Source of the DNA: Hyphomicrobiales bacterium | Lineage (GTDB): Bacteria > Pseudomonadota > Alphaproteobacteria > Rhizobiales > Xanthobacteraceae | Direction: 5' to 3' | Assembly (NCBI GenBank): GCA_021732625.1 | Contig: JAKFUP010000052.1 | Coordinates: 1-36,855, forward strand | Length of the DNA stretch: 36,855 nucleotides | Shown here: positions 8,275 to 17,253 of the stretch, piece after piece | How positions within the stretch are numbered: position 1 is the first letter of the stretch | How the letters are laid out: the number at the start of each line of letters is the position of its first letter | Translations under genes and position numbers: made by a program | The notes under the pieces: model-generated | Seen by the model: the letters and a program-made list of their open reading frames with translations, nothing else | What the model was told of the DNA's origin: nothing | Databases searched by the model: none

Positions 8275-8868
8275 ATGATTATTACAATTCAACCCGTTCG
8301 CGGGATTGTTCGTTTCGTGACTGCTGCGATCCTCGCTATTGGCATTACGACGGTTGCCGCTTTTGCGGAAGATCTCGGGCCACCGATTGCTACCAAAGCA
8401 CCCGATATCGGGAGCCCACTCGATCAAAACAGCAAGCCTCGAGCGCTTTCCGACCTCATGGGCAAGAATGGCCTTGTTCTGATGTTCTTTCGATCAGCTG
8501 ACTGGTGCCCATTTTGTCAGGTGCAGCTGATCGACATGAACAGCGGGATCGCCGAGATCGAGAAGCGGGGCTACCGTGTTGCGGCTCTTTCTTATGACAG
8601 TCCCCAAGTTCTCAAAACCTTCACGGACAAACGTCAGATTGCCTACACGTTTCTTTCCGATCCGAAGTCCGAAGTGATCGACTTGTATAAACTGCGTGAC
8701 CCCCAATATCAGGTCGGCAGCAAGCCTTATGGCGTCCCGCGGCCGGTCATTTTCATTCTCGACACAAACGGCGTCATCAAGGCCAAGCTTTACGAAGAGA
8801 GCTTCAAAGCGCGCCCGCCCGTAACACTGGTTATTTCGACCTTGGATGGCCTGGGCAAAGGGAATTGA
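8275..8868 (+). CDS. Secreted peroxiredoxin/TlpA-like thiol protein with CPFC motif
   Basis: A 197-aa protein. An N-terminal signal peptide (hydrophobic core V-T-A-A-I-L-A-I-G-I-T-T-V-A, likely cut after A-F-A) precedes an AhpC/TSA thioredoxin-fold domain with the redox site S-A-D-W-C-P-F-C-Q. Further family features are the Y-D-S-P segment, F-L-S-D-P, and V-P-R-P-V-I-F-I-L-D. It probably reduces peroxides or disulfides in the periplasm. Start is ATG 8275 with GGAGAAGGAAA just upstream; the frame is open from 8203 but that would cross the palindrome. It is followed after 14 nt by a DsbD N-domain protein, a plausible electron donor. Confidence 0.85.
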   Translation: MIITIQPVRGIVRFVTAAILAIGITTVAAFAEDLGPPIATKAPDIGSPLDQNSKPRALSDLMGKNGLVLMFFRSADWCPFCQVQLIDMNSGIAEIEKRGYRVAALSYDSPQVLKTFTDKRQIAYTFLSDPKSEVIDLYKLRDPQYQVGSKPYGVPRPVIFILDTNGVIKAKLYEESFKARPPVTLVISTLDGLGKGN

Positions 8869-8882
8869 AAAAAGAGACTTGC

Positions 8883-9770
8883 ATGATGCCCATGCACGCG
8901 AACCTTCGTCATCGCCGGCCGGCCCGGCTGGAAATCGTCAGCGCCGTGCTTTCCGGCGTTGCACTGTGGGGCAGTACTATCGCGCATGCGCAGACCCGGC
9001 CGGCCGTCCAGCAACATGTCACGGTTAGCCTGATCGCTGAGACGCGAAATATCGTCGCCGGCCAACCGCTTCGAGTGGCGCTGCGGCAGCAAATTCAACC
9101 AGGCTGGCACACCTATTGGTCTAACCCGGGTGAGTCCGGCTTGGCGACAACCATCGAGTGGTCGCTACCGCCGGGATTCAAGGCTGGCCGGATCGAATGG
9201 CCTACACCGGAGCGGTTCAACGCTGGTCCGGTGGTGTTCTACGGCTACAAGGACGATGCCTTGCTGCCCGTAGAGATCGATGTGCCGAAAGATTTACAGC
9301 CGGGTTCTGATCTGACGATTTCCGCTCATGTGAGTTGGCTCGCCTGCGGGGACATCTGCGTTCCCGAAGAAGCTGACCTCAGCCTCTCGATTCCTGTGGG
9401 AACAGTTTCCGAGCGCGATCCCAGTTCGGTGCAGGCATTTGCGTCATCACCTGCCCGTACCCCGACATCGAATCCCTTCGTCACCACAGCAAACAGCTTT
9501 GAGGGCAAAATTACTCTTCGTGTTGCGACCGGTGACGCGAGGCAGCTACGCGATGTCACCTTCTTTCCTGCCGACGAAGATGTCATCGACGACGGCGCGC
9601 CTCAACCGGTGATCCTGGATTCCGAGGGGCTGACCCTCACGCTTAAGCGCAATCAAGCCAATTCGCGGTCCGCCGCTCTTAACGGCGTCCTGGTGTTTCG
9701 GGATCAGGCGGCACAGGCGGAGGGAACCCTTGTGGCCTTGTCCGTTTCGATTCCAATTGGCGGCAAATAA
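8883..9770 (+). CDS. Stand-alone DsbD/ScsB N-terminal-like periplasmic domain protein
   Basis: A 295-aa protein with a signal peptide (cut probably after A-H-A, about residue 37). The mature part resembles the N-terminal immunoglobulin-like domain of DsbD/ScsB thiol:disulfide interchange proteins: W-H-T-Y-W-S-N-P-G-E-S-G, W-P-T-P-E-R, Y-G-Y-K-D-D, and the cysteine segment W-L-A-C-G-D-I-C-V-P. A full ScsB also has a multi-helix CcdA-like membrane part and a thioredoxin domain; here the frame ends cleanly before any membrane part, and nothing matching follows. It may work with a separate CcdA protein or be truncated. Start among ATGs at 8883, 8886 and 8892 is uncertain. Confidence 0.75.
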   Translation: MMPMHANLRHRRPARLEIVSAVLSGVALWGSTIAHAQTRPAVQQHVTVSLIAETRNIVAGQPLRVALRQQIQPGWHTYWSNPGESGLATTIEWSLPPGFKAGRIEWPTPERFNAGPVVFYGYKDDALLPVEIDVPKDLQPGSDLTISAHVSWLACGDICVPEEADLSLSIPVGTVSERDPSSVQAFASSPARTPTSNPFVTTANSFEGKITLRVATGDARQLRDVTFFPADEDVIDDGAPQPVILDSEGLTLTLKRNQANSRSAALNGVLVFRDQAAQAEGTLVALSVSIPIGGK

Positions 9771-9789
9771 CCAGGCATTTCTGGTGCGG

Positions 9790-9826
9790 TGTGTGTACCG
9801 AAAACACAAAACTTTCGGTACACACA
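9790..9826. terminator. 14-bp perfect stem between convergent genes
   Basis: TGTGTGTACCGAAA (9790-9803) and its exact complement (9813-9826) enclose a 9-nt loop. It sits 19 nt after the stop of the DsbD-like gene and about 75 nt beyond the dehI stop. No T-run follows on either strand, so it may be a Rho-independent terminator of weak type, an mRNA 3'-end protector, or a protein-binding dyad. Confidence 0.45.
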
Positions 9827-9889
9827 AGCTCGATCAACCTACCAGCTCAGCTGATTTTGTTGCCCTGATTAACGTGGATAAGAATTTCG

Positions 9890-9912
9890 ATACACAGTAT
9901 CAATTTGTGTAT
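9890..9912 (-). terminator. Short hairpin overlapping the dehI stop
   Basis: ATACACA and TGTGTAT form a 7-bp stem with a 9-nt loop that includes the dehI stop codon (9900-9902, minus strand). The following sequence is AT-rich but has no clear T-run. Low-confidence 3'-end structure. Confidence 0.3.
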
Positions 9913-10805
9913 TTATTCTCTGTCGCATCGATCGGCCCATCAAAGGCTTGCTTCAGCCGGATGACTGCGATCGTGATGTCGGCAATAAAGCGATTGTACA
10001 TAAATAGCAAACCGGTTAAGCCCGCGATCTGCTCGGACGAAAGCTTGTCGGTCATATCGCGCCATGCCACACCGGCACACTTGTCGAATCCCTTGACGTG
10101 TTCACGGGCTATCTTGCGAATATGCCGCGCTGTTTCTTCATATTCCGCGGTGAGCGCGACAGGCGCCAGAGAATCTTTGAGTGCAATCTCCAGATAGTCT
10201 GGCCAAACGCCCAAGACTCGGTAGTCGGTTGCGGGCCCGTGATGCAATGAAGCATCCCGAATATCACGCAAGACAGCTTGCGTTCGAACCGGCGCCTCAT
10301 TCGGATCGATTAGATCGAATTTCTCAACCCCCTTTGGCAATCCGTAGGGAATCAACTCCGCGTCGCGGCCTTTCAAAGGTGCCTCATTGCGGCCGCCAGC
10401 GTTCCGTTCATGCCACGCCTCGTTAAAGGCTGTAATGAGGATCAGGTATTTTGGATTGCCGTAGTTGAGCAAATCCAGAGCGCTCTTTAGCTTGGCGATC
10501 TCAGCGTCTTTCCAGCCAAGAGCGACGAGCTTAGGCGTGGGATTCGGCATGGCAGGGCCAGGAATAATAGAATTGAGGCGCACCAGATCCGCACCGTCTT
10601 CCGCGTAACGGGTCGAGATGTTTGGCTTCAAAGCCGCCCATGCGTTCGGGATAAAGTGCGGGAATTGCGACATCACGCGGATGCCGAATGCGACCCACGG
10701 CAGACGAAGCGTTTTGTGAATGTCTTCATATACCTCGGCGAGCTCTCCTGAGGCTTGATGGTGATCGACCTGCGGAAATTTGGCCAACACGGAACGTTGC
10801 GTCAT
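9900..10805 (-). CDS. dehI: 2-haloacid dehalogenase, type I (DehI family)
   Basis: A 301-aa protein of the DehI fold (two pseudo-repeats of an all-helical unit) that hydrolyses both D- and L-2-haloacids to 2-hydroxyacids with inversion, without a covalent intermediate. It shows L-R-L-P-W-V-A-F-G, N-Y-G-N-P-K-Y-L (Asn114), H-H-G-P-A-T-D-Y (Asp194, the expected water-activating Asp) and the C-terminal I-A-G-L-T-G-L-L-F-M-Y-N-R-F-I-A-D-I-T-I. The pattern follows Pseudomonas putida PP3 DehI as I remember it. GGAGGA lies 6 nt before the second ATG (10805), so that start is preferred over 10811. It lies downstream of selC on the same strand, with a 261-bp gap that could hold its own promoter. Confidence 0.92.
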   Translation of the reverse strand: MTQRSVLAKFPQVDHHQASGELAEVYEDIHKTLRLPWVAFGIRVMSQFPHFIPNAWAALKPNISTRYAEDGADLVRLNSIIPGPAMPNPTPKLVALGWKDAEIAKLKSALDLLNYGNPKYLILITAFNEAWHERNAGGRNEAPLKGRDAELIPYGLPKGVEKFDLIDPNEAPVRTQAVLRDIRDASLHHGPATDYRVLGVWPDYLEIALKDSLAPVALTAEYEETARHIRKIAREHVKGFDKCAGVAWRDMTDKLSSEQIAGLTGLLFMYNRFIADITIAVIRLKQAFDGPIDATENKYTN

Positions 10806-11066
10806 CTTCATTCCTCCAACAGCAACCGCAGCTAATCGTCATTCAGTAAGTCCCGCGCCGCGCCCCACTCGTACTTCGCGCCAGGCACCTTGAGTAAGCG
10901 TTACCACGTCCACTCGAATTCGGCTTATATCGCTGAACGTAAAACGCATGTGCAAATTAGTTGACACGACGAGACCATCGCAGTCCGGTTATGATGTCCT
11001 TTCATAGCATTGACGCAGCTCTCCGACATCGTCTTGGCGTCGCCGCCGCCGGATTGGTGACGTCGT
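10806..11066. other. Gap between selC and dehI
   Basis: No gene is seen. On the minus strand this holds the dehI leader, with the Shine-Dalgarno GGAGGA at 10812-10817. I looked for a sigma-54 site (TGGCAC-N5-TTGC), known for dehI of P. putida, and did not find a good one. Confidence 0.5.
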
Positions 11067-11162
11067 TGGCGGAAGAGAGCGGGAGTCGAACCCACCAAGG
11101 ACCGTCTGACAGCCCCTCCCGGATTTGAAGTCCGGACGTCCCACCGGAGACGTTTCTCCTCC
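11067..11162 (-). tRNA. selC: tRNA-Sec (anticodon UCA)
   Basis: The minus-strand sequence folds as a bacterial selenocysteine tRNA of 96 nt with encoded CCA. It has an 8-bp acceptor stem (GGAGGAGA with TCTCTTCC, one G-U pair), a 6-bp D stem with a 4-nt loop, an anticodon loop with C-T-T-C-A-A-A (anticodon TCA), a long variable arm, a T arm with loop TTCGACT, and discriminator G. The 8-bp acceptor and long D stem are diagnostic for tRNA-Sec. The 5' end lies only 3 nt after the selB stop, so selB and selC are most likely cotranscribed, with RNase P releasing the tRNA. It serves the in-frame UGA at 19181-19183 and any other selenoprotein of the genome. Confidence 0.96.
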
Positions 11163-11165
11163 CAA

Positions 11166-13115
11166 CTAAGCGGCCCCCACATGCCCTGGGCCGCCGCGCT
11201 TGAACAAATCGAGTCGCTGAGTGTTCAGAATACGGAAATCCCCACGTCGCATCGTCACCGCGTGACGATCGAAAAACTCAAGAAGCTCTATCGAAATCTT
11301 GCGTCCATTGTCGAGACGATCCCGAACCGTCGATGTTGCAATCCGACCGCCCTCGGCCTTTGAAATATCAACGATGACGTCAAGTATTTCGGCCAAAGCA
11401 TCGCGCGTGAAGAAATGGTCCCGAGAAACCTCCTGCACCTTGCCCATTTTTACGAGCGTTTTAAGGAGCCGCCGAACATCGGCTTCGGTTACGGCCAGTA
11501 ACTCACCGAGCTCGCGGACTTTTGGCGGACGATACCTCTGTGCCTCGCTTAGGAGTGGCAACATCCGCTGCCAATTTCTTTCGTCCGGACCGGTCAACCT
11601 CAACATATGAGTCGCAAGGCGAACCCAGGAACCTTCAATTACGACACGTCGCGATTGAATCGGTCTTTGCAGAAAGTTGCTGAAAGCCGCCGCAGGCATG
11701 CGAGTTTGAACTTTCACACGCAATTGCTCGAAGCCCATGCCAATCAGATCTGGATTTTCGCGATGAAACCTATCCAGTGTCTCAAGCAGGAGCGACTCCA
11801 GATGGGCCGCCCCTGCCCCTGAAAATGCAAGCACTTGACTGCGCGACGCCAGCATCACAAGCGAAAGATCTCCAGCAAGCGCATCGATTTCGGAAGCAGA
11901 CAAAACGCGGTCCCGGCCGAATGCGGTAAGATCGACGTAGTACGGCGCGAGTTCGAGAAGTCCGGCCAATGCCTGTCGCGCAGAAACAGTGGACTGGCAA
12001 AGGAGTTGCTCTATGCGGAGCGGTGTGCGGCGTCGGCGCTCGGGCGCTCGAAGATCGACAAGATGCCCTCCTCCCAGTGTCTGCCGGCCTGAAACGTCCC
12101 GGATAACAAACCGGTCACCGACAGCGGCCGCGATAGGACGATCAAGGACCAATTGAACAAAGCCATCGTGGCCCGGCGACGGCGACGGGTCCGAAAGCAA
12201 TACAATTCGCGCATTTATCTCGGTAGCAGCATGGTGAAGCTTGACCGGCATCCATTGCGACAGCGACTTCTTTGCGCCCGCGACCAACCGAAGATATGCG
12301 TCAATGCGAGAAGTGGGCGAATGAAGCGCAGCGTCGATGATCATGTCGCCCCGCGATATGGACTCCTTGCTGACGTTCGCCCCCGTCAGATTGAGCGCAC
12401 AACGATCGCCCATTTTTCCAATGGTGGTTTTGCGATTCTGCGCGTGTATCGAACGCACCTGCGCCTTGATTCCGGATGGACTGACAACTAGCTGGTCGCC
12501 GACCGAGGCGCTCCCGGAGAGCGCGGTTCCGGTGACAACGGTTCCTATTCCGGTGAGCGTGAAACAGCGATCGACCGCCAGCCGAAAACGTCCGACTGGT
12601 TCAATCTTTTCCAGCTTCGCGGCGGCATCCATAATTTCCTGCCGGATCGCTTCCAGGCCTTCGCCTGTCATACTGGACACAGAAATTATAGGAAAAGAGG
12701 AAAGCGTCGTATGAACCAGTCGTTGGCGCATATCCATCGACACCGCTTCACGTTGGGCATCGCTGGCAAGATCCGACTTCGTCAACGCGACCAGACCGCG
12801 CGATACTCCGAGAAGATCGAGAATAGCGAGATGTTCCTCGGTTTGCGGTTTCACCCCTTCATTGGCCGCGACAACGAAAACGATGAAATCAACCCCAAGC
12901 ACACCAGCGAGCATGTTGTGGATGAAACGCTCGTGGCCAGGCACGTCGACGAAGCCAATCGTATTTCCATTCGGTGCGGAAAGATAAGCGAAGCCCAGAT
13001 CGATCGAAATACCTCGTTCTTTCTCTTCCTTGAGGCGGTCCGTATCGACGCCTGTCAGCGCCCTCACCAAGGCTGTCTTGCCGTGATCGATATGGCCCGC
13101 CGTACCGACAATCAT
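11166..13115 (-). CDS. selB: Selenocysteine-specific elongation factor SelB
   Basis: A 649-aa GTPase that carries Sec-tRNA to the ribosome at UGA codons marked by a SECIS element. The G domain starts at once: [14 protein letters not shown] (P-loop), then [10 protein letters not shown] (G3) and L-T-K-S-D-L (G4). EF-Tu-like domains 2 and 3 follow ([16 protein letters not shown]), and the C-terminal ~200 residues are the winged-helix repeats that bind SECIS RNA. Start ATG 13115 matches family N-termini (M-I-V-G-T-A-G-H) and overlaps the upstream stop as ATGA; a GTG/ATG-type start 8 codons earlier is less likely. Confidence 0.97.
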   Translation of the reverse strand: MIVGTAGHIDHGKTALVRALTGVDTDRLKEEKERGISIDLGFAYLSAPNGNTIGFVDVPGHERFIHNMLAGVLGVDFIVFVVAANEGVKPQTEEHLAILDLLGVSRGLVALTKSDLASDAQREAVSMDMRQRLVHTTLSSFPIISVSSMTGEGLEAIRQEIMDAAAKLEKIEPVGRFRLAVDRCFTLTGIGTVVTGTALSGSASVGDQLVVSPSGIKAQVRSIHAQNRKTTIGKMGDRCALNLTGANVSKESISRGDMIIDAALHSPTSRIDAYLRLVAGAKKSLSQWMPVKLHHAATEINARIVLLSDPSPSPGHDGFVQLVLDRPIAAAVGDRFVIRDVSGRQTLGGGHLVDLRAPERRRRTPLRIEQLLCQSTVSARQALAGLLELAPYYVDLTAFGRDRVLSASEIDALAGDLSLVMLASRSQVLAFSGAGAAHLESLLLETLDRFHRENPDLIGMGFEQLRVKVQTRMPAAAFSNFLQRPIQSRRVVIEGSWVRLATHMLRLTGPDERNWQRMLPLLSEAQRYRPPKVRELGELLAVTEADVRRLLKTLVKMGKVQEVSRDHFFTRDALAEILDVIVDISKAEGGRIATSTVRDRLDNGRKISIELLEFFDRHAVTMRRGDFRILNTQRLDLFKRGGPGHVGAA

Positions 13116-13360
13116 GGACAACGCTCGGGAAAACGACACTCGAGGGCGCGCTTCGTAGCACTTCTGATGACGATCCCGGCACCGGCATCTTTTTGCGGTC
13201 GGACCAGCGGTTCATCGCCCGAAAAAATCACGAGATACGCACCGGTCTTAAGTGCTTCCGCAACCGTCGTTTGATGAGCCACCTGACGGGCCACGTGTCT
13301 GAGCGGTATACCTGCGAGCACACAGGTAATATCGCGCTCGAAGCATCGGCCGCCTGTCAA
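13112..13360 (-). pseudogene. selA: Remnant of L-seryl-tRNA(Sec) selenium transferase (selA)
   Basis: An 82-codon minus-strand frame ends in an ATGA overlap with the selB start, just where selA normally sits. Its middle reads T-V-A-E-A-L-K-T-G-A-Y-L-V-I-F-S-G-D-E-P-L-V-R-P and then A-G-I-V-I. This resembles the SelA block around the PLP lysine (F-S-G-D-K-L-L-G-G-P-Q-A-G). Here the Lys is Glu, the glycines are lost, only about 80 of the usual ~460 residues remain, and a stop lies just upstream. It cannot be an active SelA. A functional selA must be elsewhere if Sec is made. The identification rests on one motif block plus position. Confidence 0.55.
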
Positions 13361-13392
13361 CTAATCGACATGACTTCTGGTGCGGTCCGAGT

Positions 13393-13818
13393 TTGCCGTT
13401 GACCGCTCAACATCCAAAGCCTCGACCAGTTATCTTTTTCTTTCAGTGCTTTTGTTGCGCAGCAATTTTTATAACGATGTCTGCTTTGTCAACAACCGCT
13501 GTGGACAGCCACGCGCTGGCCCCTTTCCTCACACCAATGATGTCGATGGGATTGAAGAATTGGAGCGGTGAACCTAAATCCTGTTTCAGCTCGAAATGGT
13601 TGCTAGGCGGACGAGATAATTTGGTCACGGCCGTTTCGATGAGGCTCCTATCATCTCCGATTTCTGAAGAGTTGCGTGAATTCTACTCTGCCGGATTCAG
13701 CGAATCCGACGTGATCGAATTAATTTTGGGAATTAGTCTCGCAACACTTTGCAACTTCACAAGCAATCTAGGGCGCCCCTACGCGTGGGAAAATGCCACA
13801 GTTAATGCGAACGAATAA
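13393..13818 (+). pseudogene. Probable remnant of an AhpD/carboxymuconolactone decarboxylase-family gene
   Basis: An open frame of 141 codons whose last third (E-E-L-R-E-F-Y-S-A-G-F-S-E-S-D-V-I-E-L-I-L-G-I-S-L-A-T) matches the C-terminal helix pair of AhpD-like peroxidase-related proteins. The upstream part is not family-like, has no CxxC-H active site and no clear ribosome-binding site. It lies between the selA remnant and the permease gene, on the opposite strand. I regard it as a decayed fragment; codons before about 13640 may not be coding at all. Together with the selA remnant this makes 13116-13916 a degenerate stretch. Confidence 0.45.
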
Positions 13819-13867
13819 AGAGATCTTCTAGTATCGATCCTGCACGCAAAATATTTTCAGTAGCACA

Positions 13868-13896
13868 GTGGCCGACCGCAATGCGCGATCGGCCAC
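13868..13896 (-). terminator. Hairpin terminator after the SSS permease gene
   Basis: GTGGCCGA (13868-13875) pairs exactly with TCGGCCAC (13889-13896), and an inner CGC/GCG pair extends the stem. It sits about 20 nt past the permease stop on the minus strand. The plus strand side is followed by a T-rich GTTTGTTTG, so it may stop transcription from both sides. Confidence 0.55.
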
Positions 13897-13916
13897 CGTT
13901 TGTTTGCTCTGAAAAA

Positions 13917-15446
13917 TTAGACTTCTGCTCCAAGTCCTGTATGCGCACGTACGCTCACTTCTTCAAAACGCCGCTCACTTTCTCGATCGGATCCGGCGAT
14001 CAGCGATCCCACGATGGCGCCAAGAAATCCCAGCGGCATTGTCACAATCGTCGGAACGACCAGAGGAGACCATGCGTTCGGCCCCAAGAACGCCGGGCCG
14101 ATCAAAGCAAGCGTGATGGAGCTTATCAGGCCGACCGTCACCGCTCCGATCACACCTCCGGTGTTGAAGCGTCGCCAGAACAGTGACAACGCGACGACAG
14201 GGAAGTTGGCGCTCGCTGCGATCGAGAACCCCAAAATGACGAGTACCGCGACATTTACGCCCTGAGCAGCGATACCCAGGAGCGTCGCCAGAATGCCGAC
14301 AAGAAGCACCGACATTCGAGCAACCCGCACCTGATAGCGCTCCTCGACATGGCCGCCTTTGATGGCGGTCACATAGATATCGTGAGCCACCGCGCCGGAC
14401 GTTGCGAGCGTCAATCCCGCGACCGTAGCAAGAATTGTGGCAACCGCCACTGCCGACACAAAGCCGAGCATCATGTCTCCGCCTAAGGAGTTCACGCCAC
14501 CGCCAAGATACTGCGCCAAAAGCGGCAATGCCAGATTGCCTCCTTTATCCGCCGCGCGAATGGCATCCGCACCGACGAAGTGGGCAGCCGCCAGGCCAAA
14601 TATAGCCGTGGCGATGAAGAACGAGCCAGCGATGACCATCACCCATATGACGGATCGACGAGCCGTGCCTGCGTCAGGAACGGTGTAAAATCTCGTCATG
14701 ACATGGGGCAGCCCAATAATCCCGCAAAGATAGCTGAGTCCGAGGGAAACCTGGTCAAAAGGATTTTTCAGGTAGTTTCCTGCCTGCAGAAATTTGGCAC
14801 CGCGCTCACTCTCCGCGAGATTAAAATACTCGATGAGGTTGAAGCCGACAGCCTTGAGGCAGAAAAACATCACGACGACGCCGGCCGAGATCAGCAAGAT
14901 GGCCTTGATGATCTGAACCCATGTCGTAGCTAGCATCCCGCCGAAAGCGACATAGACAATCATGGCAATGCCCACAAAAGCGACGGAGATGTCGTAGGGG
15001 ATTCCAAGAAGCAGCTTGATCAGAACGCCCGCACCGGCCATCTGGGGTACGAGATACGCTAAGTTGACGGCGATGACTCCGATTGCCGCCGTCACAACTG
15101 CAGTACGGCTCTTCATCCGGCACTGAACAATATCGCCGAGAGTGAATTTTCCGGCATTTCTCAATGGCTCGGCGAACATCAGAAGAGCCGTGCAGAACGC
15201 AACCAACGGCCCGACGGCGTATAAAGCTCCGTCCATCCCGTATAAGGCTGTCAAACCAGTGAACCCAAGGAAGGCAGCAGCGCTGCACCAATCCCCGGCC
15301 AGCGCCAACCCGTTTTGCGGAGCGGTCAGGCTGCGGCCAGCCGCGTAGAACTCGCTGGTTGTGCGAGTTCGCTTGGCCGCCCAATAGGTGATGATCAGCG
15401 TCAGCACAATGACCGCGCCGAACATGCCAATAGTGATCATGCTCAT
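13917..15446 (-). CDS. Sodium:solute symporter, acetate/glycolate permease type (ActP-like)
   Basis: A 509-aa membrane protein with about 13 hydrophobic segments and SSS-family sequence: T-T-S-E-F-Y-A-A-G-R-S-L-T near residue 30, G-D-W-C-S-A-A-A-F-L-G near 52, G-L-P-H-V-M-T-R-F-Y-T-V near 245. These match the ActP (acetate/glycolate) branch. Its start overlaps the DUF485 stop as ATGA, the typical yjcH-actP pair. Next to two haloacid dehalogenases it probably imports a short 2-substituted acid such as a haloacetate, or acetate/glycolate; substrate choice is inference. Confidence 0.88.
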   Translation of the reverse strand: MSMITIGMFGAVIVLTLIITYWAAKRTRTTSEFYAAGRSLTAPQNGLALAGDWCSAAAFLGFTGLTALYGMDGALYAVGPLVAFCTALLMFAEPLRNAGKFTLGDIVQCRMKSRTAVVTAAIGVIAVNLAYLVPQMAGAGVLIKLLLGIPYDISVAFVGIAMIVYVAFGGMLATTWVQIIKAILLISAGVVVMFFCLKAVGFNLIEYFNLAESERGAKFLQAGNYLKNPFDQVSLGLSYLCGIIGLPHVMTRFYTVPDAGTARRSVIWVMVIAGSFFIATAIFGLAAAHFVGADAIRAADKGGNLALPLLAQYLGGGVNSLGGDMMLGFVSAVAVATILATVAGLTLATSGAVAHDIYVTAIKGGHVEERYQVRVARMSVLLVGILATLLGIAAQGVNVAVLVILGFSIAASANFPVVALSLFWRRFNTGGVIGAVTVGLISSITLALIGPAFLGPNAWSPLVVPTIVTMPLGFLGAIVGSLIAGSDRESERRFEEVSVRAHTGLGAEV

Positions 15447-15811
15447 CGCGAGGATCCTTCCATCTCAATGGATTCGATCGCAGTCTTCATAAGCGGATCA
15501 AACTCGGCGTCAGCGACGCGCACATACCAGAAGGCAACGGCCCACGCAGTGAAATACGTGAACAGAATGAATGCATATCCCAGCGAAAACGAGCCAATCA
15601 ACTTGATGGCCATCAAGTTTGGCGCGAAGCCCGCCAAACATGACAACATCAGGTATGTCAGGAAATAGATGAGCACAGCAGGCCTGATGCGGTTTCGTTT
15701 GAACTGCACCAGATGCTGGAAACTTGCGTTGTTGTAGGCTTTTGACCAGTCGTTTGGCGCAAAATGCGTCAATGCAGGAACTGGTTTCGCTGAAGATACC
15801 CTCGCGTCCAT
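15443..15811 (-). CDS. DUF485 membrane protein (YjcH-like permease partner)
   Basis: A 122-aa protein with two hydrophobic segments (L-I-Y-F-L-T-Y-L-M-L-S-C-L-A-G-F and F-I-L-F-T-Y-F-T-A-W-A-V-A-F-W-Y-V-R) and the DUF485 layout. This small protein is nearly always encoded directly before ActP-type SSS permeases, as here with a 4-nt overlap. Start: ATG 15811 has a strong AGGAGGAGA five nt upstream; an ATG at 15847 gives a 134-aa product but lacks such a site. Confidence 0.85.
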   Translation of the reverse strand: MDARVSSAKPVPALTHFAPNDWSKAYNNASFQHLVQFKRNRIRPAVLIYFLTYLMLSCLAGFAPNLMAIKLIGSFSLGYAFILFTYFTAWAVAFWYVRVADAEFDPLMKTAIESIEMEGSSR

Positions 15812-15963
15812 TTTATCTCCTCCTGCTGCGCATTTTGGCTTGCTCATTGATTATATTTTTTTAACGCAGCTATCTGTTTGACTTGTTCAGTTCACTCACG
15901 TCCTCCGAATATTCGCGTTCGGTCGATAGATCGGCAATTTGCCGAACCAAATTACTTCGATCG

Positions 15964-17068
<1,105 letters not shown>

Positions 17069-17253
17069 ATCAGAAATCTTTCGCGGCGTGGATCAGTTTG
17101 AATATCGTAACCAGCACGACGCTGCAGGCGTTTCTTGCAAGCGTTCCTTGGCGACAGCGCAAAGCCGCGATCTTTCGCAACGGCTTGTGTTTGCGCAATG
17201 GATCCATGTTGCGTACAAACCTTGCTACTCAACAAACAGAGGGTAGAGCCAAA

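Noticed and set aside
10806-11066. Sigma-54 promoter before dehI
   Set aside because: No TGGCAC-N5-TTGC match with correct spacing was found.
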